A DNA stretch of 64,000 bases from Streptomyces sp. 1-11 (lineage in GTDB: Bacteria > Actinomycetota > Actinomycetes > Streptomycetales > Streptomycetaceae): positions 62,001 to 126,000 of the forward strand of contig NZ_BJTV01000004.1 of NCBI RefSeq assembly GCF_007176755.1. Reading direction: 5' to 3'. The notes beneath the pieces are model-generated. The model saw only the letters and a list, made by a program, of their open reading frames with translations. It did not search any database and was not told the DNA's origin. Positions 1 through 8,800 of the stretch are shown piece by piece (positions within the stretch are counted from its first letter, which is position 1; each line of letters opens with the position of its first letter). The position numbers were made by a program, and so were the translations under genes.

Positions 1-75
1 GGCCGCCGAGGAGAAGTGGGACGGTTCTCCAGACACCTCGTGATGTCTCATTCGCGTTGGCACCGTTCACCCAGG

Positions 76-1311
76 TCACGACTGGTCCTTCGTGCGTGCG
101 GCTGAGGCTTGCCGGGTGTCTGCGCCGCTGCTGACGTGCCGCTGGGTCTCCTGGGGGCCGTGCCAGTCCAGGCAGACGGCGGTGGCATCGTCTTCGAGCC
201 GGCCGTCGGCGGCGTCCCGGACCGCGGACGTCAGCGCCAGCGCGGTCTCCCTCGGGTGCAGATTCCGGGTGCACCCCAGCAGGGCGGGCAGATCGACCTT
301 CTCTCCGTGACGTTCGAGCATGCCGTCGGTGAACATGAGCAGACGGTCACCGGGCCGCAGGTCGAGGTCCTGCACACGGTACGGGTGGGGAGTCAGCTCA
401 GACAGCCCGAAGGGATGGTCCACCTCGCAGGCAATCGTCTCCACAGCCCCGTCGCGCATGCGCAGCGGCCAGGGATGACCGGCGTTGACGAACCGGGCCC
501 GCCCGGTATGGAGATTGATGCGCAGGAGCTGCCCGGTGGCATGACCGTGGCCGTGTTCGATCAGTGCCTGGTCTGCCCGGTGGGCCTGTTCGCCCAGGCC
601 GGTGCCCGCCCGGCGGGCACCGCGCAGGGCGCCCACCAGGACCGTGGCGGCCAGGGCGGAATCCATGTCGTGGCCCATGGGATCGGTCACCGACACGTGC
701 AAGGTGTCGCGGTCCACGGTGTAGTCGAAGGTGTCGCCGCTGAGGTCCTCGGAGGGCTCCAGGTTCCCGCACAGGGTGAACTGTGCGGCCTCGCACGACA
801 GCGACAGGGGCAGCAGCTGGTACTGGATTTCAGCTGCCAGGGTGGCCGGCTTGGAGCGTTTGCCCCAGGTGTAGAGATCGGTGAAGCGGCCGTTGGCGAT
901 CACGATGTAGGCCAGGATGTGGGCGGCTTCCCCGACTGCGTCGAGCACGTCCTCGCCAGGGCCGGTCGGCAGGAGCAGTTCCAGCAGCCCGATCGCATCC
1001 CCGCGGTTGGTGACGGGCACGATCACCCGCTGCCCCTCGCCGGTCGCGTCCTGATACAGGCGCTGGGTACGGATCACCTCCTCGTAGACACTGCCGAACA
1101 GGGGAACCCGCTCGGCCTGCCGCCCACCTTGAGTGGGAGCGGTGGACAGCCGAGCCACCGCCTTCCCCGTCAGGTCCACGATGAGGAAAGAGACCTTAGT
1201 GGCCTCGAAACGCCGCCGCAGGTCCTCCGCGATCACGTCGACGGCGTCCGCCGGCGCCGCTGTCTCCGCTGCCGTCAGCAATCGGGTGAGCTCACTCTGT
1301 CCACCACTCAC
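76..1311 (-). CDS. GAF-SpoIIE/PP2C serine phosphatase
   Basis: About 411 residues. An N-terminal GAF-like sensor region (about residues 20-150) is followed by a SpoIIE/PP2C phosphatase domain. The metal-binding motifs are intact: [19 protein letters not shown] and the terminal [10 protein letters not shown]. Proteins of this kind dephosphorylate anti-anti-sigma (STAS) proteins in partner-switching stress pathways. The reading frame stays open far upstream, but the sequence before residue 1 is not protein-like. I chose the GTG at 1311 because AAGGGG lies just upstream and the resulting length matches the close relative at 6554-7795. No STAS partner is adjacent; the nearest STAS domain is at 16.3-17.2 kb. 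The target is inferred. Confidence 0.85.
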   Translation of the reverse strand: MSGGQSELTRLLTAAETAAPADAVDVIAEDLRRRFEATKVSFLIVDLTGKAVARLSTAPTQGGRQAERVPLFGSVYEEVIRTQRLYQDATGEGQRVIVPVTNRGDAIGLLELLLPTGPGEDVLDAVGEAAHILAYIVIANGRFTDLYTWGKRSKPATLAAEIQYQLLPLSLSCEAAQFTLCGNLEPSEDLSGDTFDYTVDRDTLHVSVTDPMGHDMDSALAATVLVGALRGARRAGTGLGEQAHRADQALIEHGHGHATGQLLRINLHTGRARFVNAGHPWPLRMRDGAVETIACEVDHPFGLSELTPHPYRVQDLDLRPGDRLLMFTDGMLERHGEKVDLPALLGCTRNLHPRETALALTSAVRDAADGRLEDDATAVCLDWHGPQETQRHVSSGADTRQASAARTKDQS

Positions 1312-1482
1312 GACCGCAGCCCCTTCCACAGCCCCCCCACCAGCTTGGTAATAACCGCAGTGAGCGTCAATCCGTGAACAGTCACGCTCCGGCATCCGCC
1401 CGCGGACGCGGCCGCCACGGCTGCTCTGTACAAAAGCGGCTCGACAGGCCGATGTCTTATGCGACACGCCAGAGTCTGGAGC

Positions 1483-1516
1483 TCCATGGTGGGCGGGCTT
1501 CGACGGGCACGTCCGG
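1483..1516 (+). repeat. 34-nt exact copy of part of the GNAT-like gene at 19162-19195
   Basis: In the 377-nt gap 1312-1688, this 34-nt stretch is identical to codons for the WWAGFDGH region of the GNAT-like gene at 18809-19489, in the same orientation. Flanking sequence does not match and there is no open frame, so it reads as the remnant of a paralogue or of a duplication. I see no gene in the rest of the gap. Confidence 0.6.
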
Positions 1517-1688
1517 AGGAGTAACTCACAGCCGGTCACCCCGTACGAGAGCCGGATCGTCGGCGGCACCGAGGCTTGAGCCGCGACCACCCATGTAGGA
1601 CTTCCGGACGGGGAGCAGCGCGCTCCCACGGTCGGCGACCTGCCGCTTGCCGAACGACGGTTCGTGGGGCCTGTGCCCGCGCCGCCGC

Positions 1689-2057
1689 TCATGCCGCGTC
1701 GCGCCAGGCGGCGACACCGGTCACTGTGACCGCGACGGTGACCGGCTCCGCGGCACCGTGGTTGGCGAGGTGGGTGACGAGGGCGGCTGTCACCCGGTCG
1801 TGGATGTTTCGGGCGATGTCCAGCGCCCGCCGACCCTCCGTCAGGACGCAGCGCACCTCGATGTGCCATCCCGACCCGTCCGGCGCCCGGTCGGCGCGTA
1901 TGCCGGCCTCGGGTGGCGTGGTGTCCGCCCGGGTGGGCGCGGCGGCTGCCGCGAGGCGCCGGGCGAGGCGGGGCTGCAGGGCGGCCACGCCAGGAACCGC
2001 GAGGGCTGCGTCGGCCGCGACGCCGAGGAGCGCGGTGGTGCCGGTGGCGGTCATCAT
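1689..2057 (-). CDS. Asp23/Gls24-like protein (short)
   Basis: 122 residues. The centre (about 40-115) has the Asp23/Gls24 pattern: a strand-rich stretch with [12 protein letters not shown] followed by a helix with DRVTAAL and a final VAVTVTGVA strand. Asp23-family proteins are envelope-stress or cell-envelope-associated factors; the exact role in Streptomyces is not known. The ATG overlaps the stop of the upstream zinc-finger/Asp23 gene in an ATGA arrangement, so it is the third gene of a sigma factor operon transcribed leftwards. An ATG one codon later (2054) is equally possible. Confidence 0.7.
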   Translation of the reverse strand: MMTATGTTALLGVAADAALAVPGVAALQPRLARRLAAAAAPTRADTTPPEAGIRADRAPDGSGWHIEVRCVLTEGRRALDIARNIHDRVTAALVTHLANHGAAEPVTVAVTVTGVAAWRDAA

Positions 2058-2725
2058 GCGCCACCGCCCGTCGGGAGGCGGGGACCTGGGGTCGGCCCCG
2101 GTTCCAGAACGTCGGCCACGGTGATGTCGACGGCTGTCACCGTGAGCCCCAGGTCCTGTCCGGCCGAGTGGAGGACCGTTCGGCGTACCTGGTGGACCCG
2201 GTCGGGCAGCGGGCGGTCGAGGGCGGCGGCCAGGGTCATGGTCACCCGCACGTCGGTGCCGTTGCCCTCGGGTACGAGCCGGCAGGTCGCGGCCCTGGCA
2301 CCGGGGACCGTGTCCGCGGCCCGCCTCAGCACCTTCGCCGCGGCGCTCTCGGCGATCCGCAGGTCGCGGTCGGGGTCGGCCAGGGGCAGCAGTCGCCCGA
2401 ACCGGGCCTCTGCCCTGACGACGTCCATGACCCGGTCCGCGAGTGCGCGCAGGCCCGGAGGGTCCTCGTCGCGCAGCGCCCGGGCGGCCGCATTCACCGT
2501 TGCCAGTCCCTCGACCGCCTCTCGGCAGTGAGGACAGGACACCGGGTGCAGGTCGGCGGCCGGCGGTGCGTCCCGCGCCTGTTCCCAGACCCGGCTGAGC
2601 AGGCGGCCGCAGGGCAGTACCTCATCGCCTGCGATCGGGGGCACGTCGGCGGCGGCCGAGCCGTTGCGGGGCCCGCCGGCTCCGGGCGGTTCGGAAGGCC
2701 GCGTGTGCGGGTCGTCTAGCGCCAT
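2054..2725 (-). CDS. Zinc-finger (ZAS-like) plus Asp23/Gls24 fusion, putative anti-sigma factor
   Basis: 223 residues. Near residues 40-75 there is a CGRLL segment followed by HPVSCPHC, which fits the HX3CX2C signature of zinc-associated anti-sigma (ZAS) domains. The C-terminal half (about 85-215) resembles Asp23/Gls24 proteins, with [18 protein letters not shown] and a final [10 protein letters not shown] strand. It starts inside the last codons of the ECF sigma gene (10-nt overlap), the usual place for a cognate anti-sigma factor. There is no membrane segment, so a soluble or envelope-docked anti-sigma factor is inferred. Starting at the ATG 2725 removes an upstream region that belongs to the sigma gene in another frame. 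Confidence 0.7.
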   Translation of the reverse strand: MALDDPHTRPSEPPGAGGPRNGSAAADVPPIAGDEVLPCGRLLSRVWEQARDAPPAADLHPVSCPHCREAVEGLATVNAAARALRDEDPPGLRALADRVMDVVRAEARFGRLLPLADPDRDLRIAESAAAKVLRRAADTVPGARAATCRLVPEGNGTDVRVTMTLAAALDRPLPDRVHQVRRTVLHSAGQDLGLTVTAVDITVADVLEPGPTPGPRLPTGGGA

Positions 2726-3291
2726 GGGCCCATCGCCTCCTGCAGGGATCGGCGTGCCCTGAACAGTCTGCCGCGTACCGTCTGCTCGCCGGTACGCGTC
2801 ACGTGCGCTATCTCCTTGTAGGGCAGGCCCTGCACCTCCCGCATGATCCAGCAGACCCGCTGTCCGGCGTCCAGCTCGGCGAGTGCGCGGGACAGGGCGG
2901 CCGTGGCCGCGTCCTGCTCGGCGGTCCGGACGGGCTGGCTCCACGCGTCGCTCGCCGCGGGTTCGGCCACGGTGTCCAGGGGGAGGGGCGGCGGTCGGCG
3001 GCGGCACATGGTCTGGCAGCGGTTGACGGTGATCCGGTACATCCAGGTGCGGAACTCCGCCCTGTGGCGGTATTCCGGCAGGTGGCGCCAGGCACTGACG
3101 AAGGCGTCCTGGACGGCCTCTTCGGCGTCCTGGGGGTTGCCCAGCATGCAGCGGGCCAGGGTCAGGAGGGAGCGGCTGTGCCGCTGGACGAGAACGGCGA
3201 AGGCGTCCTCGTCTCCCTCGGCCGCCCGCACCGCCAGCAGACGGTCGGGCAGGCCGCACCCCAGTCGTGGGGAAGCAGTGCGTTCGATCAT
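2716..3291 (-). CDS. ECF-type RNA polymerase sigma factor
   Basis: 191 residues. A region 2 domain (about 20-85, with DAFAVLVQRHS and NPQDAEEAVQDAFVSAWRHL) and a region 4 helix-turn-helix (about 135-185, with LPYKEIAHVTRTGEQTVRGR) flank a Pro/Arg-rich linker, the standard ECF sigma layout. The ATG at 3291 has GGGAG upstream and gives the normal family length. The last codons overlap the putative anti-sigma gene, so the two are translationally coupled. Control of the divergent Asp23-type operon (3446 onward) is a reasonable inference from position only. Confidence 0.9.
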   Translation of the reverse strand: MIERTASPRLGCGLPDRLLAVRAAEGDEDAFAVLVQRHSRSLLTLARCMLGNPQDAEEAVQDAFVSAWRHLPEYRHRAEFRTWMYRITVNRCQTMCRRRPPPLPLDTVAEPAASDAWSQPVRTAEQDAATAALSRALAELDAGQRVCWIMREVQGLPYKEIAHVTRTGEQTVRGRLFRARRSLQEAMGPWR

Positions 3292-3338
3292 GGCGCTCCC
3301 ACGCAGGCTCGGAACGACCGTGTACCCCCGAAAAGAGA

Positions 3339-3354
3339 TGTGATGTACGTCACA
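3339..3354. promoter_or_regulatory. CRP-like inverted repeat between the sigma operon and the Asp23 operon
   Basis: TGTGATGTACGTCACA has perfect TGTGA/TCACA arms around 6 nt, the classical CRP half-site arrangement; Streptomyces Crp also binds GTG(N6)CAC-type sites. It lies in the 154-nt divergent intergenic region, 48 nt from the sigma start and 92 nt from the Asp23 start. Binding is inferred from the motif alone. Confidence 0.45.
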
Positions 3355-3445
3355 CACCAGGGCACGTGAGGACTCCGCCGCTCGGTATGTCCAACTTTCG
3401 ACGGGCATCATTCCGGTGTCCGGCCGACCGATCGAGGCGACCGCC

Positions 3446-3937
3446 ATGACGGACAACATCACCAGCGTCGGCGGGGGCAGCCGGCCCGAAGCGGACGTGA
3501 GCGCGCTCAAGGGCCGCACCGGGGCCGGGGCTCCGGCCGAGACACGGGGCAGGACCACCATCGCGGACGGTGTGGTGGCCAAGATCGCGGGCATGGCCGC
3601 CCGCGAGGTACCGGGCATCCACAGCCTGGGCGCGGGGATGGCCCGCGCCTTCGGCGCCATGCGGGAGCGCGTCCCCGGCGCAGGCGGAGGCGGAGCGGTC
3701 ACCCGCGGCGTCAAGGTCGAGGTCGGGGAACGGCAGGCCGCGGTGGACCTGGACGTCGTCGTCGAGTACGGCGTCTCCATCGTCGACGTCGCGGGCGGCG
3801 TACGCACCAATGTCATCAGCGCCGTGGAGCGGATGACGGGCCTGGAGGTCGTCGAGGTGAACATCGCCGTCGACGACGTCCACCTGCCTGACGACGAGGA
3901 GGAACAGACCGGACCGGACGAGGGCCGCGTGAGGTGA
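3446..3937 (+). CDS. Asp23/Gls24 family envelope stress response protein
   Basis: 163 residues from the ATG at 3446, which has GAGGCG upstream; an in-frame start 30 nt earlier is less convincing. The Asp23 domain spans about residues 35-150, with TTIADGVVAKIAGMAAREVPG, a glycine-rich loop, VEVGERQAAVDLDVVVEYG and the closing VEVNIAVDDV. It is the first gene of a rightward operon with DUF2273, a second Asp23 protein, DUF6286 and AmaP, matching the Asp23-AmaP sets that organise at the membrane in Gram-positive bacteria. Function at the envelope is inferred from the family. Confidence 0.9.
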   Translation: MTDNITSVGGGSRPEADVSALKGRTGAGAPAETRGRTTIADGVVAKIAGMAAREVPGIHSLGAGMARAFGAMRERVPGAGGGGAVTRGVKVEVGERQAAVDLDVVVEYGVSIVDVAGGVRTNVISAVERMTGLEVVEVNIAVDDVHLPDDEEEQTGPDEGRVR

Positions 3938-4021
3938 CCGCTGCCGGGAGCACCGCCGTGTCCTCGGGCCCGAGCGGATGATCACGGCGAGAGGGACGCT
4001 CGCGAGACGGGTGAGTGCGAG

Positions 4022-4189
4022 ATGAACACAGCAACGACGGGACTCGCGGCCGGCATGGCCCTCGGCTTCGCCGGCTACTTCGGCGGCTTCTGGGCGTTTC
4101 TGCTGGTGCTGGTCCTGGGCGCGGCGGGGCTGATCGTCGGCCTCGTCGTACAGGGCGACCTGGACCTCCGGACACGGAGGCAGCGGTGA
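4022..4189 (+). CDS. DUF2273-like small membrane protein
   Basis: 55 residues. Two short hydrophobic stretches (about 8-25 and 26-45) separated by GGFW, then a charged tail ending RTRRQR. Size, composition and position between two Asp23 genes fit the DUF2273 proteins that accompany Asp23 operons. Its stop overlaps the GTG start of the next gene. Confidence 0.65.
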   Translation: MNTATTGLAAGMALGFAGYFGGFWAFLLVLVLGAAGLIVGLVVQGDLDLRTRRQR

Positions 4190-4593
4190 AGACCCGGCCC
4201 GGTTCCCCCGGTGAGGGGTCGGGCCCGCCGGCGCCGGCCGCCGGGCTGCCGCCCCCGGCCGAGCGGGGCGCCACCGTCATCCCGGACAGGGTGGTCGCCC
4301 GTATCGCCGCGCAGGCCGCGCGCGCGGCGCAGTCGCGGCGCGCCGCGGTACCGCCCGATCGGGGCGGATCTGAGGCACCCCACGCCTCCGCCGCCGTCCG
4401 TACCGGATCGGTGCGCCTGCATCTGACCATGGACCTGCCCTACCCCACCGACATCCCGCGTGTCTGCGAGCGGATCCAGCGGGACGTCGCCGAACGGGTC
4501 GCCCAGCTGACCGGGCTGCGAGTGGGAGAGGTCCTCCTCACCGTCCGGCGGCTGGTGACCGCCACCGCCTCGAGCCGGGGGCGGGTCCGGTGA
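4186..4593 (+). CDS. Asp23/Gls24-like protein, second copy
   Basis: 135 residues from the GTG at 4186, preceded at 5 nt by GGAGG and overlapping the stop of the small membrane protein gene. After a Pro/Gly-rich N-terminus there is the Asp23 pattern: ATVIPDRVVARIAAQAARA, then SVRLHLTMDLPYPTD, a helix with DVAERVAQLTGLRVGEVLL and a basic C-terminus. A longer open frame upstream overlaps the DUF2273 gene and was not used. It stops in an overlap with the next gene. Confidence 0.8.
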   Translation: MKTRPGSPGEGSGPPAPAAGLPPPAERGATVIPDRVVARIAAQAARAAQSRRAAVPPDRGGSEAPHASAAVRTGSVRLHLTMDLPYPTDIPRVCERIQRDVAERVAQLTGLRVGEVLLTVRRLVTATASSRGRVR

Positions 4594-5324
4594 GCGGCCG
4601 GGCGGCCCGGGTCAGCCGTGCAGGAAGGGCGATCGTGATGACATCCGGTCCACATCCCCCGGGCCGCGGCTCCGCGTCGTCCGGGCACCGTGCCGCAGTG
4701 CCGCTGACGAAGGAGCCCGATCCTCCCGAACGCGACGTGTCCCCCTCGGACCTCACAGCCGGTGAGCGCGAAGGAGGGCACCGAACCCGTCGCAAGTGGT
4801 CGGCGCGCAGCGTCACGGCGGCGCTCGTCGCCGCGGTGATCCTCGTGGCCGCGGTCGCGACGCTCGTCGACGTCGTCGCCGTACGGGCGGGACGTCCGGC
4901 CGCGGCCTGGCGACGGCACCTGGCCTACGAACTGGCGACCCGCCCGGTGGACGACGTGTGGATGCTGACGGGGGCCGCCGTGGCCGCCGCCGTCGGCGTC
5001 TGGCTGATCGTCCTGGCCCTCACCCCCGGTCAGCGCCGCTGGCTACCCCTGCGCTCACCCGCCGGCTGCCCGCGATTGCGGGCCTTCGTGGACCGCGACG
5101 GCGCCGCCGTCCTGCTGCGCGACGCCGCCATGCGGGTCCCCGGAGTCGGCGCGGCGCACGTCCTGGCGGGCCGCCACCGCATCAAAGCCCGCGCGGAGGT
5201 CCGCTTCCGCGAGCCCCGACAGGTGAAGGACGACCTCACCGCCGTCCTCGCCGAGGAGCGCGACCGGCTCGCCCTCGCCCGTCCTCCCCGCATCGCCGTA
5301 CGGACGCGGCGACGCACCCGCTGA
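4590..5324 (+). CDS. DUF6286-type membrane protein
   Basis: 244 residues. A disordered N-terminus of about 70 residues precedes two membrane helices (about 72-95 and 122-146) and a C-terminal soluble domain (about 155-235) with DGAAVLLRDAAMRVPGVG. This layout matches DUF6286 proteins found in actinobacterial Asp23 operons. The GTG at 4590 overlaps the preceding stop; an ATG at 4638 is an alternative. Probably a membrane partner of the Asp23 proteins, inferred from context. Confidence 0.75.
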   Translation: MSGRAARVSRAGRAIVMTSGPHPPGRGSASSGHRAAVPLTKEPDPPERDVSPSDLTAGEREGGHRTRRKWSARSVTAALVAAVILVAAVATLVDVVAVRAGRPAAAWRRHLAYELATRPVDDVWMLTGAAVAAAVGVWLIVLALTPGQRRWLPLRSPAGCPRLRAFVDRDGAAVLLRDAAMRVPGVGAAHVLAGRHRIKARAEVRFREPRQVKDDLTAVLAEERDRLALARPPRIAVRTRRRTR

Positions 5325-5351
5325 CACAAACCCGGAGCACCGGAGCCCGCC

Positions 5352-5960
5352 ATGACGCCGCGATCCGCCCTCAACCGCACTCTGCTGGCCCTCGCCGGAC
5401 TGGTCCTCCTCGGCGGCGGACTGCTCATCCTCTTCGCCGGGCTCGACCTCTACCGGCGGCACGATCTGGCCCCACCCGCCGGCTGGCCCCTGACCACCCC
5501 GGCCGACGTCCTGCTCGGCTCCGCCGACCGGGCACGCTGGAGCAGCCAGGGCTGGTGGTGGTGGCCCGCGGTCATCGCCGCCCTCGTCCTCACCGCCCTG
5601 CTCGCCCTGTGGTGGCTGCTCGCCCAGCTGAGCCGACACCGCCCCGGCTCACTGCCCGTCGGCGGCACACCCCCGCAGGAGGGCGTCGAACTGCGCGACC
5701 GCGCACTCAGCGAAGCGATCGCGAACGAAGCCGGTGCCCTGCCAGGGGTAGGCCATGCGGCCGTAGTCATCACCGGCCGACCGGGCCGCCACCGCACCCG
5801 CATCAAGCTCACCCTCACCCCCGAGGGCACGCCCGGCGCCACTCTCGGTGCCCTGTGCGAAGGCCCGATCGGCACCGCGCGTCGGTCCACCGGCCTCATC
5901 GACATGCCAACCGAGGTCCGCCTACAGGTCAGCCGCCACGGACCACACCGCGTGGAGTGA
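5352..5960 (+). CDS. amaP: AmaP-like alkaline shock response membrane anchor protein
   Basis: 202 residues with two membrane segments (about 8-30 and 70-92; the second contains WWWWPAVIAALVLTALLALW) and a C-terminal Asp23-like soluble domain with LRDRALSEAIANEAGALPGVG. In firmicutes AmaP anchors Asp23 to the membrane; here it closes an operon with two Asp23 proteins, 27 nt behind the DUF6286 gene. The ATG at 5352 directly precedes the first helix. Confidence 0.8.
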   Translation: MTPRSALNRTLLALAGLVLLGGGLLILFAGLDLYRRHDLAPPAGWPLTTPADVLLGSADRARWSSQGWWWWPAVIAALVLTALLALWWLLAQLSRHRPGSLPVGGTPPQEGVELRDRALSEAIANEAGALPGVGHAAVVITGRPGRHRTRIKLTLTPEGTPGATLGALCEGPIGTARRSTGLIDMPTEVRLQVSRHGPHRVE

Positions 5961-6045
5961 GGAGGAGATCGGCCGTTCCCGCCGACGCCCTTGCTGCCCA
6001 TAGCAGTTCGCGGGCGCGCCGGCACCACTCCCCGAAGGAGAGATC

Positions 6046-6201
6046 ATGATCATCCTGGGCGTCATTCTGCTCGTCGTCGGCTTCCTCACCGGCCTGTCCA
6101 TCCTGTGGACCATCGGGATCATCCTGCTGGTCGTGGGAGCCATCCTGTGGATCCTCGGCGCGATGGGACACGCCGTCGCTGGTCGACGCCACTACTGGTA
6201 G
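6046..6201 (+). CDS. DUF6131-like small hydrophobic protein
   Basis: 51 residues beginning MIILGVILLVVGFLTG, then a second hydrophobic helix and the tail GRRHYW. The strong site GAAGGAGAG lies just before the ATG. It resembles the small DUF6131 membrane proteins of Streptomyces, which have no assigned function. It stands 85 nt after amaP and may belong to the same transcript. Confidence 0.75.
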   Translation: MIILGVILLVVGFLTGLSILWTIGIILLVVGAILWILGAMGHAVAGRRHYW

Positions 6202-6553
6202 GCGGGGTCGGTTGCCCTGCAGGGCAGTGATCCATGCTGCGGGCAGGCCGGCAGACGGCGCGGACCCCACCAAGATGTTCGCGGCGGCGGACGACGACGG
6301 CGAAGAGGTCGATCCGGCTGAGGCCGCCGCCGGTGCTGACCAGCCGCCGCGGCTCGGCCGGGGCGCGCCCGGTGGCCGTTGTGCCGGTCCTCGCCGCACG
6401 AGCGCACGGCCGACTCGTTGGGGAGTCGGTGGATCGGCCCCCACGGTCCGGGCGGAAGTTCCCCACCGCGTCGGCCGGTGAGTCTCCGTCGGGAGTTCGT
6501 ATGCACAGCACCTTCGTGAGGATCCGCCCGGAACGTCCCCCGGGGCCACGGCG
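6202..6553. other. Intergenic, no recognisable gene
   Basis: 352 nt. Open frames on both strands are low-complexity (Ala/Arg/Pro) and match no family I recognise. The last 80 nt upstream of the phosphatase gene presumably hold its promoter, but I see no clear -10/-35 pair. Confidence 0.5.
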
Positions 6554-7795
6554 ATGACGGGCGGTGAGCGGCAAGGACCCGCGGAAGGCTCCACCCGGTC
6601 GGAGCACTTCGGGGAGGAGTTTCTGGGAGTCCTGCTGGACCAGGGGCACGAGTTGCCGCCGCACCAGCTCGGTCCGCTCGTCGCACGGCAGATCGGCAGG
6701 CTCGACGGCCGCGAGACCTCTATCTTCCTGCAGGACTACGGCCAGGTGTGGCTCGTCCCCCTGCCGGGCGACGGGCTGGCGGCCGGGGAACCGCAGCCGA
6801 TCGACGGCTCCGACGCCGGACGCGCCTTCCGGGAAGCGCGTCCCATCGAGGTTTCGCAGGCCGACGGTGTGCGGGTCTACCTTCCCCTGCTGGACGGTGG
6901 AGACCAGGTGGGAGTGATGGCCGTCACCCTGGACCACCTCCAGGACGACGAGCGACGGCTGCTGCGCAGGCTCGCCTCACTCGTGGCCGACATGCTGGTG
7001 ACCAAGCACGGTTACACCGATCTGTTCTTCCGGCTGCGGCGCAGAGAACCGATGAGTGTGGCGGCGGAGATCCAGTGGTCGCTGCTGCCACCGCTGGCGA
7101 TGTCCACGCCCCGGGTCGAGCTGGCCGGGATGCTGGAACCCGCCTACGACGTGGCCGGCGACAGCTTCGACTACGCCCTCGACGGCGATGTCCTGCATGT
7201 GGCCATGGTCGACGCGATGGGCCACGGACTCGACGCCGCCACGATGGCCACGGTGGTCATCGGAGCCTACCGGCATGCCCGGCGCATCAGCGTCGGCCTG
7301 TCGGAGATCTATACGTTCATGGACCGGGCCGTCGCCGATCAGTTCGGCCCCGACCACTTCGTGACCGCTCAGATGATGCGGCTCAACACGGCAACGGGCA
7401 GGCTTCAGTGGGTCAACGCCGGACATCCCGCTCCTCTGTTGATCCGTGGACACCGTGTCGTACGACGGCTGCAGGGCCCGACGACCCTGCCCGTCGGCTT
7501 CGGCGGTCACGAGCCCCGGATCAGTGAAGTGGCTCTCATCCCCGGCGACCGGATCCTGTGCTTCACCGACGGACTGATAGAGGAGCGCGATGTCGGCGGT
7601 GAGGAATTCAGTGAGGAGCAGCTCATCGGGTGGGTGAACCGCCTTGAGCCCTCGGCGCAGCAGATCCGCACGGTGGCGCGCTCCCTCTCCCACACGCTGC
7701 AACGGGCGCGGGGCGGGATCACGACGGACGATGCGACGCTCCTGCTGATCGAATGGCGCGGGAGCGCCACCGACGACCTCGCCCTCCCGGAGTGA
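6554..7795 (+). CDS. GAF-SpoIIE/PP2C serine phosphatase
   Basis: 413 residues, the same architecture and length as the protein at 76-1311. A GAF-like N-terminal half has QVGVMAVTLDHL and ends near EIQWSLLPPLAM, the usual junction before a SpoIIE domain. The phosphatase half carries AGDSFDYALDG, MVDAMGHGLDAATMA and TTDDATLLLIEW, so the metal-binding Asp residues are present. Likely acts on STAS anti-anti-sigma factors; the partner is not adjacent. Confidence 0.88.
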   Translation: MTGGERQGPAEGSTRSEHFGEEFLGVLLDQGHELPPHQLGPLVARQIGRLDGRETSIFLQDYGQVWLVPLPGDGLAAGEPQPIDGSDAGRAFREARPIEVSQADGVRVYLPLLDGGDQVGVMAVTLDHLQDDERRLLRRLASLVADMLVTKHGYTDLFFRLRRREPMSVAAEIQWSLLPPLAMSTPRVELAGMLEPAYDVAGDSFDYALDGDVLHVAMVDAMGHGLDAATMATVVIGAYRHARRISVGLSEIYTFMDRAVADQFGPDHFVTAQMMRLNTATGRLQWVNAGHPAPLLIRGHRVVRRLQGPTTLPVGFGGHEPRISEVALIPGDRILCFTDGLIEERDVGGEEFSEEQLIGWVNRLEPSAQQIRTVARSLSHTLQRARGGITTDDATLLLIEWRGSATDDLALPE

Positions 7796-7813
7796 GCCGG
7801 CCTCCCACCCCCA

Positions 7814-7843
7814 GGGAAAGGCCGACGACACGCAGCCTTTCCC
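7814..7843. terminator. Bidirectional stem-loop between convergent genes
   Basis: GGGAAAGGC and GCCTTTCCC form a perfect 9-bp stem around a 12-nt loop, midway between the convergent ends of the phosphatase gene (7795) and the DUF5994 gene (7904). No T-run follows, as is usual in Streptomyces. Confidence 0.65.
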
Positions 7844-7903
7844 CCACCGCCGATCTCTCACACTCCTGCTGCCGCGGTGGGCACGTGACGGGTGACCGGT
7901 CCG

Positions 7904-8464
7904 TCAGGAGTGCGTGAGGCGGGGTGGGGGGGCGTCGTGTCCGCCTTCGGAGTCCCAGACCGCCTCCCGGAGCGAGTCCGAGTCGGCCGCTGCCTCTGCC
8001 GCGGCCCGGAAACGTTCGGCCTCATGGATCAGGCCGGTCGCCGTGAGGCTCCGCGACGGGTCGGTGGCCGTGGCCATCAGCCGGACTGCGGTGGCCGGGG
8101 CTGTCTCCGGTGGGATCACCAGCAGGTCCCAGCGGCCGAAGGTGTGGGACAGCAGCAACAGCTTGTGCGGGTCCTGCCCGGCGTTGGACCAGCCGACGCG
8201 CACCATGTGGCCGTGCGCGGGCACTTCACCCGGGATGACCGGCCAGAACGTGCGGCTCACCGCTATCCGGGTGATCCTCCCCCACAGCGGGTCGAGACAT
8301 TCGACGAGCGCCGGGAGCTCCTCCGTCAGGTTGCGCGAACGGGGCCACCAGGCACCGTCGATCAGGGCCGGAGGGGCGCCGGCCCGCGCCAGCGTGAGTC
8401 GGAGCGGTGACGAAGAAGGGGCCCGGTCTCCGACTGCGGGTGTGAACGGAATGGTCGCGGTCAT
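7904..8464 (-). CDS. DUF5994 family protein (copy 1)
   Basis: 186 residues. Family hallmarks are visible: IDGAWWPRSRNL after a short N-terminal strand, WGRITRIAVS, an FWPVIPGEV segment, DPHKLLLLS, WDLLVIPPET and a helical tail. The Trp-rich IDGAWWPRS signature recurs in five further proteins of this window. Biochemical function is unknown. Divergent from the second copy at 8917, and both carry the same 66-nt sequence upstream. Confidence 0.8.
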   Translation of the reverse strand: MTATIPFTPAVGDRAPSSSPLRLTLARAGAPPALIDGAWWPRSRNLTEELPALVECLDPLWGRITRIAVSRTFWPVIPGEVPAHGHMVRVGWSNAGQDPHKLLLLSHTFGRWDLLVIPPETAPATAVRLMATATDPSRSLTATGLIHEAERFRAAAEAAADSDSLREAVWDSEGGHDAPPPRLTHS

Positions 8465-8513
8465 GACGCGGACCCAACCCCGGGCCGGTCACGGCCGGCC
8501 CGGTTGCCATGAA

Positions 8514-8579
8514 TCGCCGAGAACGACCCGGCGTGGAAGCCGGTGTACGAGATGCTCTCGGTAATCACCAGGATACTCC
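8514..8579 (-). promoter_or_regulatory. Conserved upstream element (copy 1 of 5)
   Basis: Read on the minus strand it runs from GGAGTATCCTGG to TCTCGGCGA, upstream of the DUF5994 start at 8464. Its last 32 nt are identical to the element at 8801-8875, so the two form a long inverted repeat between divergent genes. Partial copies stand upstream of three other genes (13801, 17776, 18694). Confidence 0.6.
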
Positions 8580-8800
8580 TCGCCGAGGCCCGGCGGACTG
8601 GCGGGGAGTGACGGGCTGAACGGAACAACACACGTCACAGAGCCAGGGGAGTGCTGGGCCGGGGCATGCGGGCCGTCGGGCGTGAGACCGGTCCGGGAGC
8701 CGGCATACGAAGGGCCCCGGCGCCCTCGGCCCACTGCCGCCGGTATCGACAGCCGCTTCACCGAATGCGGCGGCGTCTCCACAACCGCCCCGGCGTGTGC

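Noticed and set aside
1540..1580. Short plus frame reading SRIVGGTEA, like the activation site of trypsin-type proteases
   Set aside because: Only nine residues, followed by a stop and no catalytic triad; could be chance.
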